DNA of 26,279 bases, taken from Cafeteria roenbergensis (taxonomy: Eukaryota > Sar > Bigyra > Bicosoecida > Cafeteriaceae). The notes beneath the pieces were generated by a model. It had not been told where the DNA came from and searched no databases. It saw nothing but the letters and a program-made list of their open reading frames with translations. The stretch is taken from positions 1 through 26,279 of the forward strand of contig VLTN01000121.1 of the NCBI GenBank assembly GCA_008330645.1, read 5' to 3'. A program made the position numbers and the translations under genes. This document shows positions 16,752-26,279 of this stretch, in pieces. The first letter of the stretch is position 1; every line of letters starts with the position of its first letter.

Positions 16752-19700
16752 GTGCATCCATTTTCCGGTGGACTCATGTTCATCACCCTCAGCAAGAACG
16801 GCCACATCCCGTGGCGCCGAAGTCACGTCGTGGTGACGCCGCACACCATGGGGGCAATGACAGGCAAGTCGTACCCATCCTGCTACAGAGCCTATGGCTC
16901 GCTTGGCTACGGGATTGAGAACGCAGGAGATTTAGACAACGATGGCATGCCGGACATCATCGCCACGGCGGGTGATTCACACATAAGCCAAGGGGCGCTT
17001 TTTGTGTTCTTCTTGCAACGATCAACAAGCGACTTTTTCGTCAAAGACTGGGTGGAGTTGGCTTCGGCAGATACGGACATCAATGGCGTCACTGCGCCTT
17101 CAGGCATCGGAAACCCATACTCCCGAATCGCGCGGTTCTCCGCGTCCTCTGACGTGTTCGGCGACGGCAATCCTGACTTCGCCATTGGAGCCGCCTACTT
17201 TGACATGGCTGGGCTTACAAACACTGGCGCGGTTTGGGTTATCTCGGTGGGCGACAAGGGAACGGCTGTGAAACATAGCAAATTGATTTCGAAGGGCATG
17301 AACGGCGGTCCAACAACGCTCAAATCTTCAGGCAGGTTTGGCAGCGGCGTTGCTACAATTCCCGACCAGGACGGCGATGGGCTCGAGGATTTGCTGGTCG
17401 GGGAGATTGGCTTCGATGCAGTTGCCAACAAGTACACCTACACCGGCGCGATCTACCAGATTTACATGAACCAGGACGGCTCCGCAAAGCCGGACTTTCA
17501 GGTTGTCTCGCCCAGCACGGACGCAGGCAAAGGAAAGCTTGGCCTTCTCGCGGACAGCAGCCTTTGCGGTGCTGGAGTGGCTGCCTTCCCGTTGCGTGAG
17601 TCAGTCAGCACATACGAGATTGCGGTGTCCTGCCTCCACTCTGACGGACATCTTCAGCTCTATCGGCCAAAGCAGAGGCAAGCCATTGCTGAGATTCCAT
17701 GGGCGCCCCGCTGGCGCCCCCTTGCGTCGCACGACTATGCTGCCACGTACAACAGCTGGCCAGTGACAGCCAAGCCGGACGGGTCGCACCAGCTAACATC
17801 CCACCCCGCAGCGGCTGCGTCCTGCTTCTCCAACGTGCTGACTCTCAACCATCCGACGTGGGAGACGGACACGCCAAAGCGTCAGACCATGTCAGTTCGC
17901 TTGATGCCGCGAAGAGGCTCTACTCTTGCAGCTGGGGGGCCCGCTTGGCGGATTCAGGACTCTCAGAACTATGCGTACGCCTCGCTGAGCCTGGCCACGC
18001 CGCAGGCCCAAGTGGTGTGGGCGGTTGTCAATGGACAGCAGCGCAAGGTGGGCACGTTTGCCTGCGACCTTGCGTCGGTGGCGGCTGCGGAGCAGCAGCA
18101 GCTCGCGAAGATTCAGGTCACGACCTGGTCGAGCGGGCTGCACCAGGTGTTCTGCGGGCAGGCTGCCGTCAGCAGTGGCAAACCGACTGCAGAGTTCGAG
18201 GACAGCTCCTTGCAGCTCGGCAACGGCGTGGGCCTGTGGGCGTCGGAGCACGGCGGGAACGTGGACTTTGACGACTTCTCGCTGGAGGACAGCTGCCCGT
18301 CTGACACGAGTTGCGGCAACTTGATGGCGGGGCAGACGTGCGCGTTTTCGTGCTCGTCCGGGTTTAGGCTCGTGCCCGGCACCGACAGCTTGCGGCAGTG
18401 CTCGACTGCCGGGAACTGGCAGGGCTCCGAGCTGGAGTGCGCTGCGTCCCCGCCCACGTTCGAAGCGGAGCAGCCGCCGTTCATTCGCGAGGTGCCTGAA
18501 CGGTCTGCGCCTGGCTCGCCGATCGGCAAGGCCTTTGAAGCGAGCACGGGTGCGTCGCGAACGGCGGCGCTGTGGCGCATCGTGTCTGGCAACGGCCCCG
18601 ACGACGACTGGTTTGTCATCGGCCGGTTCGACGGCCAGCTGAGAGTGAACCGGGTGGAGCTGAAGTTTGCGCAGCAGAATGAGTATGTGCTGAGGGTGGG
18701 CGTCTCCCCGGACGGGGACCTCAATGCTGAGGTGATCGCCGACGCCATCATTCGCGTGACAGACGTCAACGACCCACCCGTGTGGGCGAGTGACGCCCCG
18801 GAGTTGGAGATGCCCGAGGACACCGGTGTAGGTTCGCTTGCTGGCGCGTCGCTGCTGTCGCTGGTCAGCGATGCTGATGGAGACACCTCCACATTTGTTA
18901 TCGTATCGGGCGACTCGAAAGGGCAGTTCGAGATCGATGCCGCAACGTCCCGGATTCGCGTCCGCAAATTGCTGGACTACGAGACGAGCGCATTTGCGCA
19001 GCTGCGCATCAGGGCGACAGACGAGCGCGACGAGGCGCTCTTCGCGGATGCGATTGTTCGGATCGCGGTTAAGGACGCGAACGAGCCGCCCCGGTTCGTC
19101 CAGACCAGCGGCGAGATTTCGGAGCTCGCGGAGGGCAGGGACCTGAGTTCGGTCAACAGTTCAGAACTCGTGCTGCGGACTCAGCCCTTGGCCACGGACG
19201 ACGACGCGGGGCAGCACCTGAGCTACTCCCTGTTTGACGCGGACGGCTTCCAGTCCAACGTCTTTGCCGTCGGTGCAGACGAGTCTGGAGCGCTGCGGCT
19301 GACCGTGCGGCCCGAACATGCCGCCCTGCTGGACTTCGAGGCCACGCCGACGCTGCGGCTGAAGATCAGGGCTTCAGACGACGCCGACCCGCCGCTGCAT
19401 GCCGACGCATCCGTGGTGGTGCGCGTGACGGACCTCAACGAGGCGCCCGTGGTGTCCTGGCCGATAGCACCGCTGCCTGTGCCCGAAAACGCCGCGGTGG
19501 GCACCGTGGTGCACACGTTCCAGGCGAGCGACCCAGACGCAGGGCAGCAGCTGTCCTGGTCGGTCGGAAGGCAGAGCGTTGCCGGAGCCTTTCGTGTCGT
19601 CTCGGGGGCGGTTGAGGTGGCGTCTGCGTCATCGTTGGACTTTGAGGGTGGCCTTTCCATGCCGCTCTGGGTGGAGGTCACGGTGGCAGACAACGGCGTG

Positions 19701-22700
19701 CCGCGAATCAGCGCGACTCGCAACGTGACGGTCGTGCTGGCGGACGTGAACGAGGCTCCCTCCGTGATTGCCGGGCAGAGCTTCAAAATCAGCGAGGACA
19801 GCCCGGTTGGCGCCATTGTGGGGACCATTGCGGTGTCGGACCCCGATGCCGGCGATGCGGGCAACCACACGCTTCTCGTGACGGGGGACCAGTCCACGTT
19901 CACCGACGTGGCAGGGAGTCTGCAGCTGGTCGTGGGGGAGCTCGGCGCCCTCGACTTTGAGACCAAGCCTTCCCATCGCGTGGACGTGAAGGTGATCGAC
20001 AATGGAGGGCTTTGGGGGACTGGCTCTGTGGTCGTGTCGGTCACGGACGCGAACGAGCCGCCAGTGTTCGCCTGGGCAAGCGTGGCGGCTTCGCTGGGGC
20101 AGGACTCGGAGGCAGGCACGGAGGTGGTCCGGCTCCAGGTCAGCGACCCGGACGCCGGCGATGCCGTCTCGGTGTCCATCCAGTCGGGCGACGGCGACGG
20201 CGACTTTGCCGTCGATTCGAAGGGCACGCTGACAGTCAAGCATGTCGGCGGCGGAATGACGGCCGGACTGCGCCGGCTGAGAGTGCAGGCCGCGGACAAG
20301 GCGGGGCTGTCGTCCAGCTGCACGGTGCAGGTGACGGTCGTCGAGCAGAACGACCCGCCCACGGCAAGCGACGCTGTCCGGTCCGTGCCTGAGAACGCCG
20401 CGGTGGGGACGCTCGTGGGGAATCCCATTTCTGCGACCGACGACAACGGCGATGCCGTCCGGTTCAGCTTCGATGTGGAGCAGCCGGCCTTTGCCATCGA
20501 CTCCGTGACGGGCCAGATCAAGGTGGCGTCCAGCAAAGCCCTCGACTTTGAAGCCACTCCCTCGCTATCGCTCCGCGTGCGAGTCACGGACGACGCGCCG
20601 CAGCCGCTGTCCGTGACCATCACGGTCGTGGTGTCGCTTGTCGGCGTGAACGAGGCGCCCTCGCTGACCTCGGGTCAGCGCCTGAGTGTGAGCGAGCACG
20701 CGGCAGCAGGCACCGTGCTGGGCACCATCGCCGCCTCGGACCCCGACGCCAGCGACAAGCTGCGCTTTGCCATCACGGCCGGCGCGGAGGGCGGCATCTT
20801 TGTCATTGACGCAGCCACCGGCTCTGTCGCGCTTGGGCCCGCAGGCTCCGTCAACTTCGAACAGGCGGCCACCCACAGCCTGACGGTGCGCGTGACCGAC
20901 GCAGCCGGCCTGACTGGCGAAGGCAGCGTGAGCATTGTGGTGGCCAACGCGAACGACGCGCCGTCGCTGCCAGACACGCTGCTTCGCGTCCCGGAGAGCG
21001 CGGCGCCTGGCTCGCTGCTCTCCAGCGGCCTGCGCGCCACGGACGAGGATGCCGGGTCCGTGCTTGCGTTTTCGCTCGTCGCGACCGAACCGGCTGAGGC
21101 GTGCTGGGCCAGCAGCCCCGTGATTCGGAACTCGGTCGCGTGGTCGCCCTACCTTGTGGACGCCACTGCGGACGACGCGAATGTCCGCGTGGTGACGGCC
21201 TACGTCGACGCGACCGACGACGTGCAGCTCGTGCTGCGAGCGCAGGGCGCCACCGAGGCACCGGCCTCGCCGACAGGAGACCACTACGTCGTGCACATGC
21301 GCACGGCGGCGTCCGCGCAGGCCGGATCGCGCGTGAAGCGGTGCTCGGGAGTGCCAGCGCTGTGCACGGAGCTTGCCAGCAGCGAGGTTGGACTGGTCGG
21401 GCAGTCGCACAACGGCGCGCTGGGGATGGTGTGGGTGGCGGTGCAACGCACGGACCAGGGCACGGCCCGCATTCTCGTTGGCGCGGGGGCGTTTGACAGG
21501 ACCTCGCTGACGGACGATTCGCACGCTCTCCTGGCGGTGGACGCGGACCCCATCACGGTGACCCGAGTGGGGGTGCTGACGACGGCTGACGGCACTCGCT
21601 TCACTGGAGTCTGCCACGCCTCGAGCTCCGCTTCGGCCACTGCGAGGTTCACGGTGGACGGCGACACCGGCTCGGTTCGCGTGAGGGAGGGCGCGCCTGC
21701 CCTGGACTTCGAGTCGGCGAGCACGTTCGGCATGCTGGTGCGCGTCACAGACAACGGGCAGCCTGAGAGGTCGAGCGTCGGCGTGCTCACGATCCAGCTG
21801 GAGGACGTGAACGAGAGTCCCAGGTGGGTGGCGTCTGACCCGACGTGCGGCTTCGCCGGGCGGCAGTTCGACGCGTGCCTGTTCATTCCGGAGGGGTCTG
21901 TGGCAGGCACGGCGGCGACGGGAAGGCTTCTGCCGACGGATCCCGACGTCAAGCAGTCGCAGACGGTGTCGCTGAGCCTGCCGCTGGGAGATGCCGCCTC
22001 CATTGCCACTGGGGCCAAGTTCGCGCTGGAAGACCCCACGCTCAAGCTCAAGCCTGGGGCGGTGCTCGACCACGAGCCCGAGCCGCTGCTGGAGCTGCGT
22101 GTGCTGGCCACGGACTCCGGAGCCCCGCCTGCGTCCAGCAGCGGGCTGGTGGCCATCGTCGTAACAGATGTCAACGAGGCGCCCAGGTGGGACGCTGCGA
22201 CACTGACGCGGTCTGTGGAAGAAAACTCGGCGGCTGGAGCCCGGGTGGGAGCGCCGCTCTTCGCCACGGACCCCGACGTTGCCGACTCTCTGAGCTATGA
22301 CATCGTCGCGGGCGGCGATGAGGCGACGTTCGTGCTCGACCCGGCCACGCCGGGGCAGCTGCTGGTCGCGCCGGGGGCGGTCCTTGACTTCGAAAGCCTG
22401 GCGATTTACACGGTCGTTGTCCGAGCCACGGATAAGGGGGGCCTGGCGAGCGCTGCCAGCATCACGGTGGTTCTGGTGGACTTGAACGAGCGCCCTCAGA
22501 TCGCGGCGGCGACTCGCAGCGTGCCCGAGAACAGCCCCTCCAAGACCAACGTGGGGGTGGCGATCGCTGCTTCTGACCCGGACCGGGGCCAAGCGCTCTC
22601 CTTCGCCATCACGAGCGGGCCTGCGGGCCTCTTCACGATCGATCCCTGCTCAGGCCAGCTGCAGGTCCAGCAGGGGGCCTCGCTGGACCACGAGGGCACG

Positions 22701-24449
22701 CCGCAATGGACACTCACCGTCACCGTAACAGACGACGGCTCGCCCACGCCGCTGAGCGCGTCCGCACAGGTGGTCGTGAGCGTGACAGATGTGAACGAGC
22801 CCCCCGTGATGTCCGCAGTGACCATCGGCATCGACGAGTCAGCCGATGCGGGGGCGAGCGTTGGCTCCCCGCTCGTGGCAGCAGATCCGGACCATGGCGA
22901 CGCGGTGACGCTCCGATTGACGGGAGGCAACGCGGCGGGTCTGTTCGCGCTCGATTCCGCCTCGGGGCAGCTCTCGCTCGTGAGGGCGGGGCTGGACTAC
23001 GAGACGGCCGCCTTGCGCCGCTTTGACCTGGATGTGCAGGCCACCGACTCGAAGGGCTTGTCCGCGACCGCCAGGGTCGTGGTCATGGTGCGGGACGTGA
23101 ACGAGGCGCCTGTCGTGCAGACACTCTCCATCGAGGCCAGCGAGCGGACGGACGCGACCCCGCTCGAGGCCGGCGACGCTGTTGGTGCACCCATCGTGGC
23201 GACGGACCCGGAGGGCGGGCAGGTGCGGCTCGCTGTGACGTCGCTGAGCAGCAGCGGGGAGAACCTTTTCACCATCGACGCCACGACGGGGCAGCTCCGG
23301 GTGACAGCGGCGGGAGCGGCAGCCATGGACTTCGAGACTAGCCCGACGCTGCAGGCCACCGTGACGGCGTCCGACAACGGCACCCCGCCGCAGTCCGCGT
23401 CGCAGAGCATCGTTGTCAGGGTGCGCGACGTGAACGAGGCCCCGACGTTCGGATTCGTGAGCCGCCGCGTGGAAGTTAGCGAGGGCGCCTCGCCAGGCGC
23501 GTCGGTGCTCTCGGGGGCCTCGCTTGGGGCCAGTGACCCCGAAACACCGGACGCCTCCGACCTCAAGTTCGCCATCTTGAGCGGCAACCAGCAGGGCCTC
23601 TGGTCGATGGACGCGGTCGGGGGCGACATTCGCTTCGCGCAGTCCAACCCCCGCGCCCTGGACTTTGAGAGCGCCCCGCGCCAGTCCACGCTGGTTGTGT
23701 CCGTGACGGACAACGGTGCACCGGACGGCCTGAAGCGCAGCGGTACGGCGACGTTGCAGATGATCGTTCTGGACGTGAACGAGCCGCCGGCTGTCGTGCT
23801 GCCGGTCGCAGGCCTCGAGGTCCGCGAAAACTCCGCTCCAGGCGCTTCGGCCGGGAGCGTGAGCTGCGCTGACGTGGACGCCAGCGACCAGAGCGGGCTG
23901 GCGCTGGCGCTGGTGGCGCAGGAGGCCATTCCGGGGACCAGCGGAGTGCTGCCCTTCGTGATCGATGCCGGCACTGGAGTGCTTCGCGTGAGCCCGGGCG
24001 CTGGTGGGGCGCTGCTGGATGCTGAGAGCAAGGCCACGTACGAACTCCAGCTCCAGTGCACGGACAATTTGGGGTTGGTATCAGAGACCAAGTCGGCAAG
24101 CGTCCGCATCGTGGACGTGAACGAGGCACCAGTTTGTGCTGGGCCCTTGAGCTTCTCCGCTGCGAAGGGTGTCAAAGCCATGGTGGGCACTCCGCTCGGG
24201 GCCGTGTGCTCCGATCCAGACTCTGGGGACACGCTCGTGTTCGCGATCCACCCGTCAAGCCAGGCAGCAGCTCCCGCCTTTGCGGTGGACGCAACCTCTG
24301 GGCAGCTGCGAGTGCACGACGTCTCGGGCACAGGCGCCGGCTCGGTCAACGATGCGAGCGCGCGCTTTGCGCTGAATGTGACGGTTGCGGACAAGCAGGG
24401 GCTTGCAACCGTGGTCCATGTGCTCGTGCAAATGACGGACAACCAATGA
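16752..24449 (+). CDS. Host giant adhesion protein: FG-GAP, concanavalin-like, sushi and cadherin repeats
   Basis: One open exon of about 2,565 codons encoding an extracellular protein. From the start to about 17,700 come FG-GAP repeats with calcium loops such as DLDNDGMPDI, DQDGDGLEDL and FGDGNPDFAI. About 17,710-18,290 looks like a concanavalin/LamG-type domain (WRIQDSQNYAYASL ... GVGLWASEHGGNVDFDDFSL). A sushi (CCP) domain with four Cys follows (18,292-18,440; CAFSCSSGFRL, W and a last C). From about 18,470 on there are about 16 cadherin repeats of near 100 residues, each with PE-type, LDFE, DxD/DPDAG and D(V/A)NE(A/P)P calcium-binding motifs, for example VTDVNDPPV, VTDANEPPV and VRDVNEAPV. 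The protein is probably a calcium-stiffened rod on the cell surface used in adhesion, mating or prey recognition. The frame ends at 24449, where a one-base change interrupts it. Confidence 0.88.
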   Translation: MHPFSGGLMFITLSKNGHIPWRRSHVVVTPHTMGAMTGKSYPSCYRAYGSLGYGIENAGDLDNDGMPDIIATAGDSHISQGALFVFFLQRSTSDFFVKDWVELASADTDINGVTAPSGIGNPYSRIARFSASSDVFGDGNPDFAIGAAYFDMAGLTNTGAVWVISVGDKGTAVKHSKLISKGMNGGPTTLKSSGRFGSGVATIPDQDGDGLEDLLVGEIGFDAVANKYTYTGAIYQIYMNQDGSAKPDFQVVSPSTDAGKGKLGLLADSSLCGAGVAAFPLRESVSTYEIAVSCLHSDGHLQLYRPKQRQAIAEIPWAPRWRPLASHDYAATYNSWPVTAKPDGSHQLTSHPAAAASCFSNVLTLNHPTWETDTPKRQTMSVRLMPRRGSTLAAGGPAWRIQDSQNYAYASLSLATPQAQVVWAVVNGQQRKVGTFACDLASVAAAEQQQLAKIQVTTWSSGLHQVFCGQAAVSSGKPTAEFEDSSLQLGNGVGLWASEHGGNVDFDDFSLEDSCPSDTSCGNLMAGQTCAFSCSSGFRLVPGTDSLRQCSTAGNWQGSELECAASPPTFEAEQPPFIREVPERSAPGSPIGKAFEASTGASRTAALWRIVSGNGPDDDWFVIGRFDGQLRVNRVELKFAQQNEYVLRVGVSPDGDLNAEVIADAIIRVTDVNDPPVWASDAPELEMPEDTGVGSLAGASLLSLVSDADGDTSTFVIVSGDSKGQFEIDAATSRIRVRKLLDYETSAFAQLRIRATDERDEALFADAIVRIAVKDANEPPRFVQTSGEISELAEGRDLSSVNSSELVLRTQPLATDDDAGQHLSYSLFDADGFQSNVFAVGADESGALRLTVRPEHAALLDFEATPTLRLKIRASDDADPPLHADASVVVRVTDLNEAPVVSWPIAPLPVPENAAVGTVVHTFQASDPDAGQQLSWSVGRQSVAGAFRVVSGAVEVASASSLDFEGGLSMPLWVEVTVADNGVPRISATRNVTVVLADVNEAPSVIAGQSFKISEDSPVGAIVGTIAVSDPDAGDAGNHTLLVTGDQSTFTDVAGSLQLVVGELGALDFETKPSHRVDVKVIDNGGLWGTGSVVVSVTDANEPPVFAWASVAASLGQDSEAGTEVVRLQVSDPDAGDAVSVSIQSGDGDGDFAVDSKGTLTVKHVGGGMTAGLRRLRVQAADKAGLSSSCTVQVTVVEQNDPPTASDAVRSVPENAAVGTLVGNPISATDDNGDAVRFSFDVEQPAFAIDSVTGQIKVASSKALDFEATPSLSLRVRVTDDAPQPLSVTITVVVSLVGVNEAPSLTSGQRLSVSEHAAAGTVLGTIAASDPDASDKLRFAITAGAEGGIFVIDAATGSVALGPAGSVNFEQAATHSLTVRVTDAAGLTGEGSVSIVVANANDAPSLPDTLLRVPESAAPGSLLSSGLRATDEDAGSVLAFSLVATEPAEACWASSPVIRNSVAWSPYLVDATADDANVRVVTAYVDATDDVQLVLRAQGATEAPASPTGDHYVVHMRTAASAQAGSRVKRCSGVPALCTELASSEVGLVGQSHNGALGMVWVAVQRTDQGTARILVGAGAFDRTSLTDDSHALLAVDADPITVTRVGVLTTADGTRFTGVCHASSSASATARFTVDGDTGSVRVREGAPALDFESASTFGMLVRVTDNGQPERSSVGVLTIQLEDVNESPRWVASDPTCGFAGRQFDACLFIPEGSVAGTAATGRLLPTDPDVKQSQTVSLSLPLGDAASIATGAKFALEDPTLKLKPGAVLDHEPEPLLELRVLATDSGAPPASSSGLVAIVVTDVNEAPRWDAATLTRSVEENSAAGARVGAPLFATDPDVADSLSYDIVAGGDEATFVLDPATPGQLLVAPGAVLDFESLAIYTVVVRATDKGGLASAASITVVLVDLNERPQIAAATRSVPENSPSKTNVGVAIAASDPDRGQALSFAITSGPAGLFTIDPCSGQLQVQQGASLDHEGTPQWTLTVTVTDDGSPTPLSASAQVVVSVTDVNEPPVMSAVTIGIDESADAGASVGSPLVAADPDHGDAVTLRLTGGNAAGLFALDSASGQLSLVRAGLDYETAALRRFDLDVQATDSKGLSATARVVVMVRDVNEAPVVQTLSIEASERTDATPLEAGDAVGAPIVATDPEGGQVRLAVTSLSSSGENLFTIDATTGQLRVTAAGAAAMDFETSPTLQATVTASDNGTPPQSASQSIVVRVRDVNEAPTFGFVSRRVEVSEGASPGASVLSGASLGASDPETPDASDLKFAILSGNQQGLWSMDAVGGDIRFAQSNPRALDFESAPRQSTLVVSVTDNGAPDGLKRSGTATLQMIVLDVNEPPAVVLPVAGLEVRENSAPGASAGSVSCADVDASDQSGLALALVAQEAIPGTSGVLPFVIDAGTGVLRVSPGAGGALLDAESKATYELQLQCTDNLGLVSETKSASVRIVDVNEAPVCAGPLSFSAAKGVKAMVGTPLGAVCSDPDSGDTLVFAIHPSSQAAAPAFAVDATSGQLRVHDVSGTGAGSVNDASARFALNVTVADKQGLATVVHVLVQMTDNQ
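21090..21640 (+). other. About 180-residue insertion inside one cadherin repeat
   Basis: The repeat that starts after VANANDAPSLPD reads normally to AFSLVATEPAE and resumes at ARFTVDGDTGSVRVR. Between them is a non-cadherin stretch with four Cys (EACW, KRCSG, ALCTE, GVCHA) and strands such as DVQLVLRAQG and DHYVVHMRT. It faintly recalls the Methyltransf_FA-type beta-sandwich found in animal and protist surface proteins. The fold is unproven; the interruption itself is plain. Confidence 0.55.
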
Positions 24450-26279
24450 CCCCCCCGTGTTCGGCGCGTCCGTCCAAGAATGCTGTCGGTGCCGGAGAGC
24501 TCCACTGACGGCTTCATCGTGGCACTGCTACAGGCCACGGACGAGGACTTCGCGTCTGACCAGTCTCATCGCTTGACGTACTCGCTTGCGCCAACGGGCC
24601 GCTCGGTCAACAGGCCCTTTCCCTTTGCGGTCACAACCACGCAGGGATCGTCGGCCCTGGGAGCTGGTCAGATTGTACTCAGGCTGCAGGGCTCCGGGCT
24701 GGCTGGCCTTGACTTTGAGGGGGCGCAGAGCGAGTTCGATGCAATCGTGACGGCGACGGACAACGGCACGCCGCAGCTGTCGGCCAGCGTTGTCGTGACC
24801 ATTCGGGTGGCGGATGCTGCGGAACCGCCCACGTTTGACGCCCTGGTGGCCGAAAGCAGTCCGGATGTGGACGCTGCGACCGGCCTCCCTGTGATTCGCG
24901 CTTTCGTGCCCGAGGGCCTCAGGAAAGGTGCAATCGCCTTCTCCGTGACGGCCACGGACCCGGATGCGGCCTCGCAGGGGCACCTCGAGTGGGCCATTGC
25001 GGCGCCTACCAGCCTATTCAGCGAGCACTTCACGCTCGACCCAGCTTCGGGGGCAGTTGCGGCGGCGTCAGATATCGATTTCGAGGCCATCGCGCCTCGG
25101 GCAGGCGTGGCCTGGCGAGCGACACGCACGCTGTCGGTCACAGTCACGGTGGGCGACGTCAACGAGGCCGCCAGCATGAGGACGAGCGCGGTGCTCCGCC
25201 GCGTCTCCGTCATCAGACGTGAACGAGCCGCCGGTGGTGGCGGCAAGCACGGCGCTGGAGGTGCCGAGGACGCCACGAGCGGGGCAGTCGTCGGCACCCA
25301 GTTCCTGCCACGGACCCCGACTCCGGTTCCAGGGGGCCAGCTGAGGTTCCGGATCAACGGCTCCGCCGCTGGCGATGGAGCGTCCTTTCCGCATCGACCA
25401 GCTGTCGGGCGCCGTCTCGATCGCCTCGGCGGGCCTGGACTGGGAGGACCGGCCTGAGTACCCGTTTTCCAGGTGCTGATCCAGGACGGCGACAGCGTGG
25501 AACCGCTGCAGTGGCCACAATGGTCACCATCAGCGTCAGCAATGTGAAACGACGTCCAAGTGACAGCCCTTCGCCTGGACCCGACGGAAACCCGTGCACC
25601 AGCAGCCCCTGCGCAGAGGGATCGCTGGCGGACATGGTGCCGCGGCCCAGTTTGGCGTCGCTGTCGTCAACAGGAATCTTCTTTTCGCCTCTGGGGGCGC
25701 GGCAGTCCAGCTTGTGGGTGACTGGCATCGGGTTCACCGCTTCGCGCTTGGAGCGCGAGGGCTTGACGATGGCGGACGTCAAGGTGGCCGTGACGTACGC
25801 CCCCCACGGCCACAGAGTACGTGGCACAGGACTGCCGAGTGGTCGCTGCCGGGTCAGTGGTGCAGTGTCGGACCGTGGCGGCATGGGGTGGCAGTCACAA
25901 GTGGCGGCTGGAGGTCACGCAGGTGGGCTCAACGCCGCTGAACCATGCCTGCGAGGCCCCCACTGACGACCTCGAGGCAATGCCCCCTGAGATCACAAAG
26001 CGTGAACCGTCTCGGAGCACTCCGGCCAGCTGCCGGCTGGCAGCTGCCTACGTACGGCGGTGCCAGCTTCACCGTCGAGGGCTCGGGCTTTGGGCCCCAA
26101 GGCTAGCGTCATCAGCCTATTGCTCGGAGGTGCGGACGGGCGGCGGTTCGTCACGGCAGAGAGCTGCGCAGTGACGGATGGCACACAGCAGCGAGCCATG
26201 TGCGCCACAGCGCCAGCTGGGACACGGTCGCAACCTCGGCTTCACGTCGTCGCGTCGGCCTCCCGAGCGCGGTGTTCCA
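24450..26279 (+). CDS. Host adhesion protein, 3' continuation: last cadherin repeats and IPT/TIG domains, several frameshifts, no end
   Basis: Sense continues across three frames. NDPPVFGASV completes the linker broken at 24,440; SVPESSTDGFIVALLQAT begins the next cadherin repeat at 24,480; then ATDPDAASQGHLEWAI, VTVGDVNEA, SDVNEPPVV, EDATSGAVVG and QLSGAVSIASAGLDWED follow, each in a frame shifted from its neighbour. About four more cadherin repeats end near 25,550. After a Cys-containing stretch (NPCTSSPCAEG) come TIG-like segments: SSLWVTGIGF, RTVAAWGGSHKWRLEV and GGASFTVEGSGFGP near 26,070-26,100. TIG domains after cadherins are usual in protist surface proteins. About seven or more indels in 1.8 kb mean pseudogene decay or poor sequence. 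No transmembrane segment or stop is reached. Confidence 0.7.

Noticed and set aside
16174-16844. Minus-strand frames with long Arg-Glu repeats
   Set aside because: They are translations of the CT microsatellite inside the intron, with no protein-like sequence on either side.
20565-22592. Minus-strand open frame of 675 codons in the cadherin region, and other long antisense frames between 17,600 and 25,900
   Set aside because: Shadows of the GC-rich coding strand. They are Arg/Pro/Ala-rich with no domain sense, while the plus strand encodes clear cadherin repeats.
1-26279. tRNA, rRNA or CRISPR array
   Set aside because: No cloverleaf-like, rRNA-like or regularly spaced repeat structure was noticed by eye; a tRNA scan was not possible.

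Overview
The window joins two very different kinds of DNA. Positions 1 to about 15,820 are AT-rich and carry a compact set of viral genes between terminal inverted repeats. Positions from about 16,395 to the end are GC-rich and carry a spliced gene for a giant eukaryotic surface protein. The simplest reading is a Polinton-like virus (PLV, in the broad virophage/adintovirus/Polinton world) integrated in, or assembled next to, the nuclear genome of a unicellular eukaryote. The host lineage cannot be named from this sequence: long cadherin/FG-GAP/TIG proteins occur in choanoflagellates and in several algal and heterotrophic flagellate groups.

The viral element has three gene blocks. Block 1 (plus strand, 65-3278) holds a family B DNA polymerase, two small proteins and a GIY-YIG nuclease. 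Block 2 (minus strand, 3359-8372) holds a small basic protein, a small S74-chaperone-like protein, two unknown genes, a D12-class adenine DNA methyltransferase, a class 3 lipase and an Ala/Pro-repeat protein. Block 3 (plus strand, 8447-15697) holds a nucleotidyltransferase-like protein and then the virion module: FtsK/HerA packaging ATPase, adenain-like cysteine protease, penton-type minor capsid protein, double-jelly-roll major capsid protein and a fibre with a C-terminal S74 chaperone. Almost every gene starts just downstream of the same signal, TCTA(A/G)GTT followed by TATATATA and the ATG. TCTA is the core of the late promoter described for the giant virus CroV and shared by its virophage mavirus, so this element may rely on a giant virus for transcription.

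Most viral genes contain one or more frameshifts, often at homopolymer runs. The nucleotidyltransferase gene, the last three quarters of the MCP and most of the fibre are open. Either the copy is decaying or the assembly has uncorrected indels. The host gene behaves the same way: 7.7 kb is open without a break, then several indels follow after 24,430.

Between the right terminal repeat and the host exon (15,821-16,394) lies an AT-rich stretch that is neither clearly viral nor clearly host. It has repeated GGTGTCC/GGACACC motifs on both strands, a 16-bp tandem duplication and two adjacent hairpins at the composition boundary.

The host gene (16,395 to the window end, both ends missing) has a short FG-GAP exon, a 237-bp intron with an 83-bp CT microsatellite as its polypyrimidine tract, then one very long exon. 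The domain order is FG-GAP repeats, a concanavalin-like domain, a sushi domain, about 20 cadherin repeats and IPT/TIG-like domains. It is probably a calcium-dependent adhesion or recognition protein at the cell surface.
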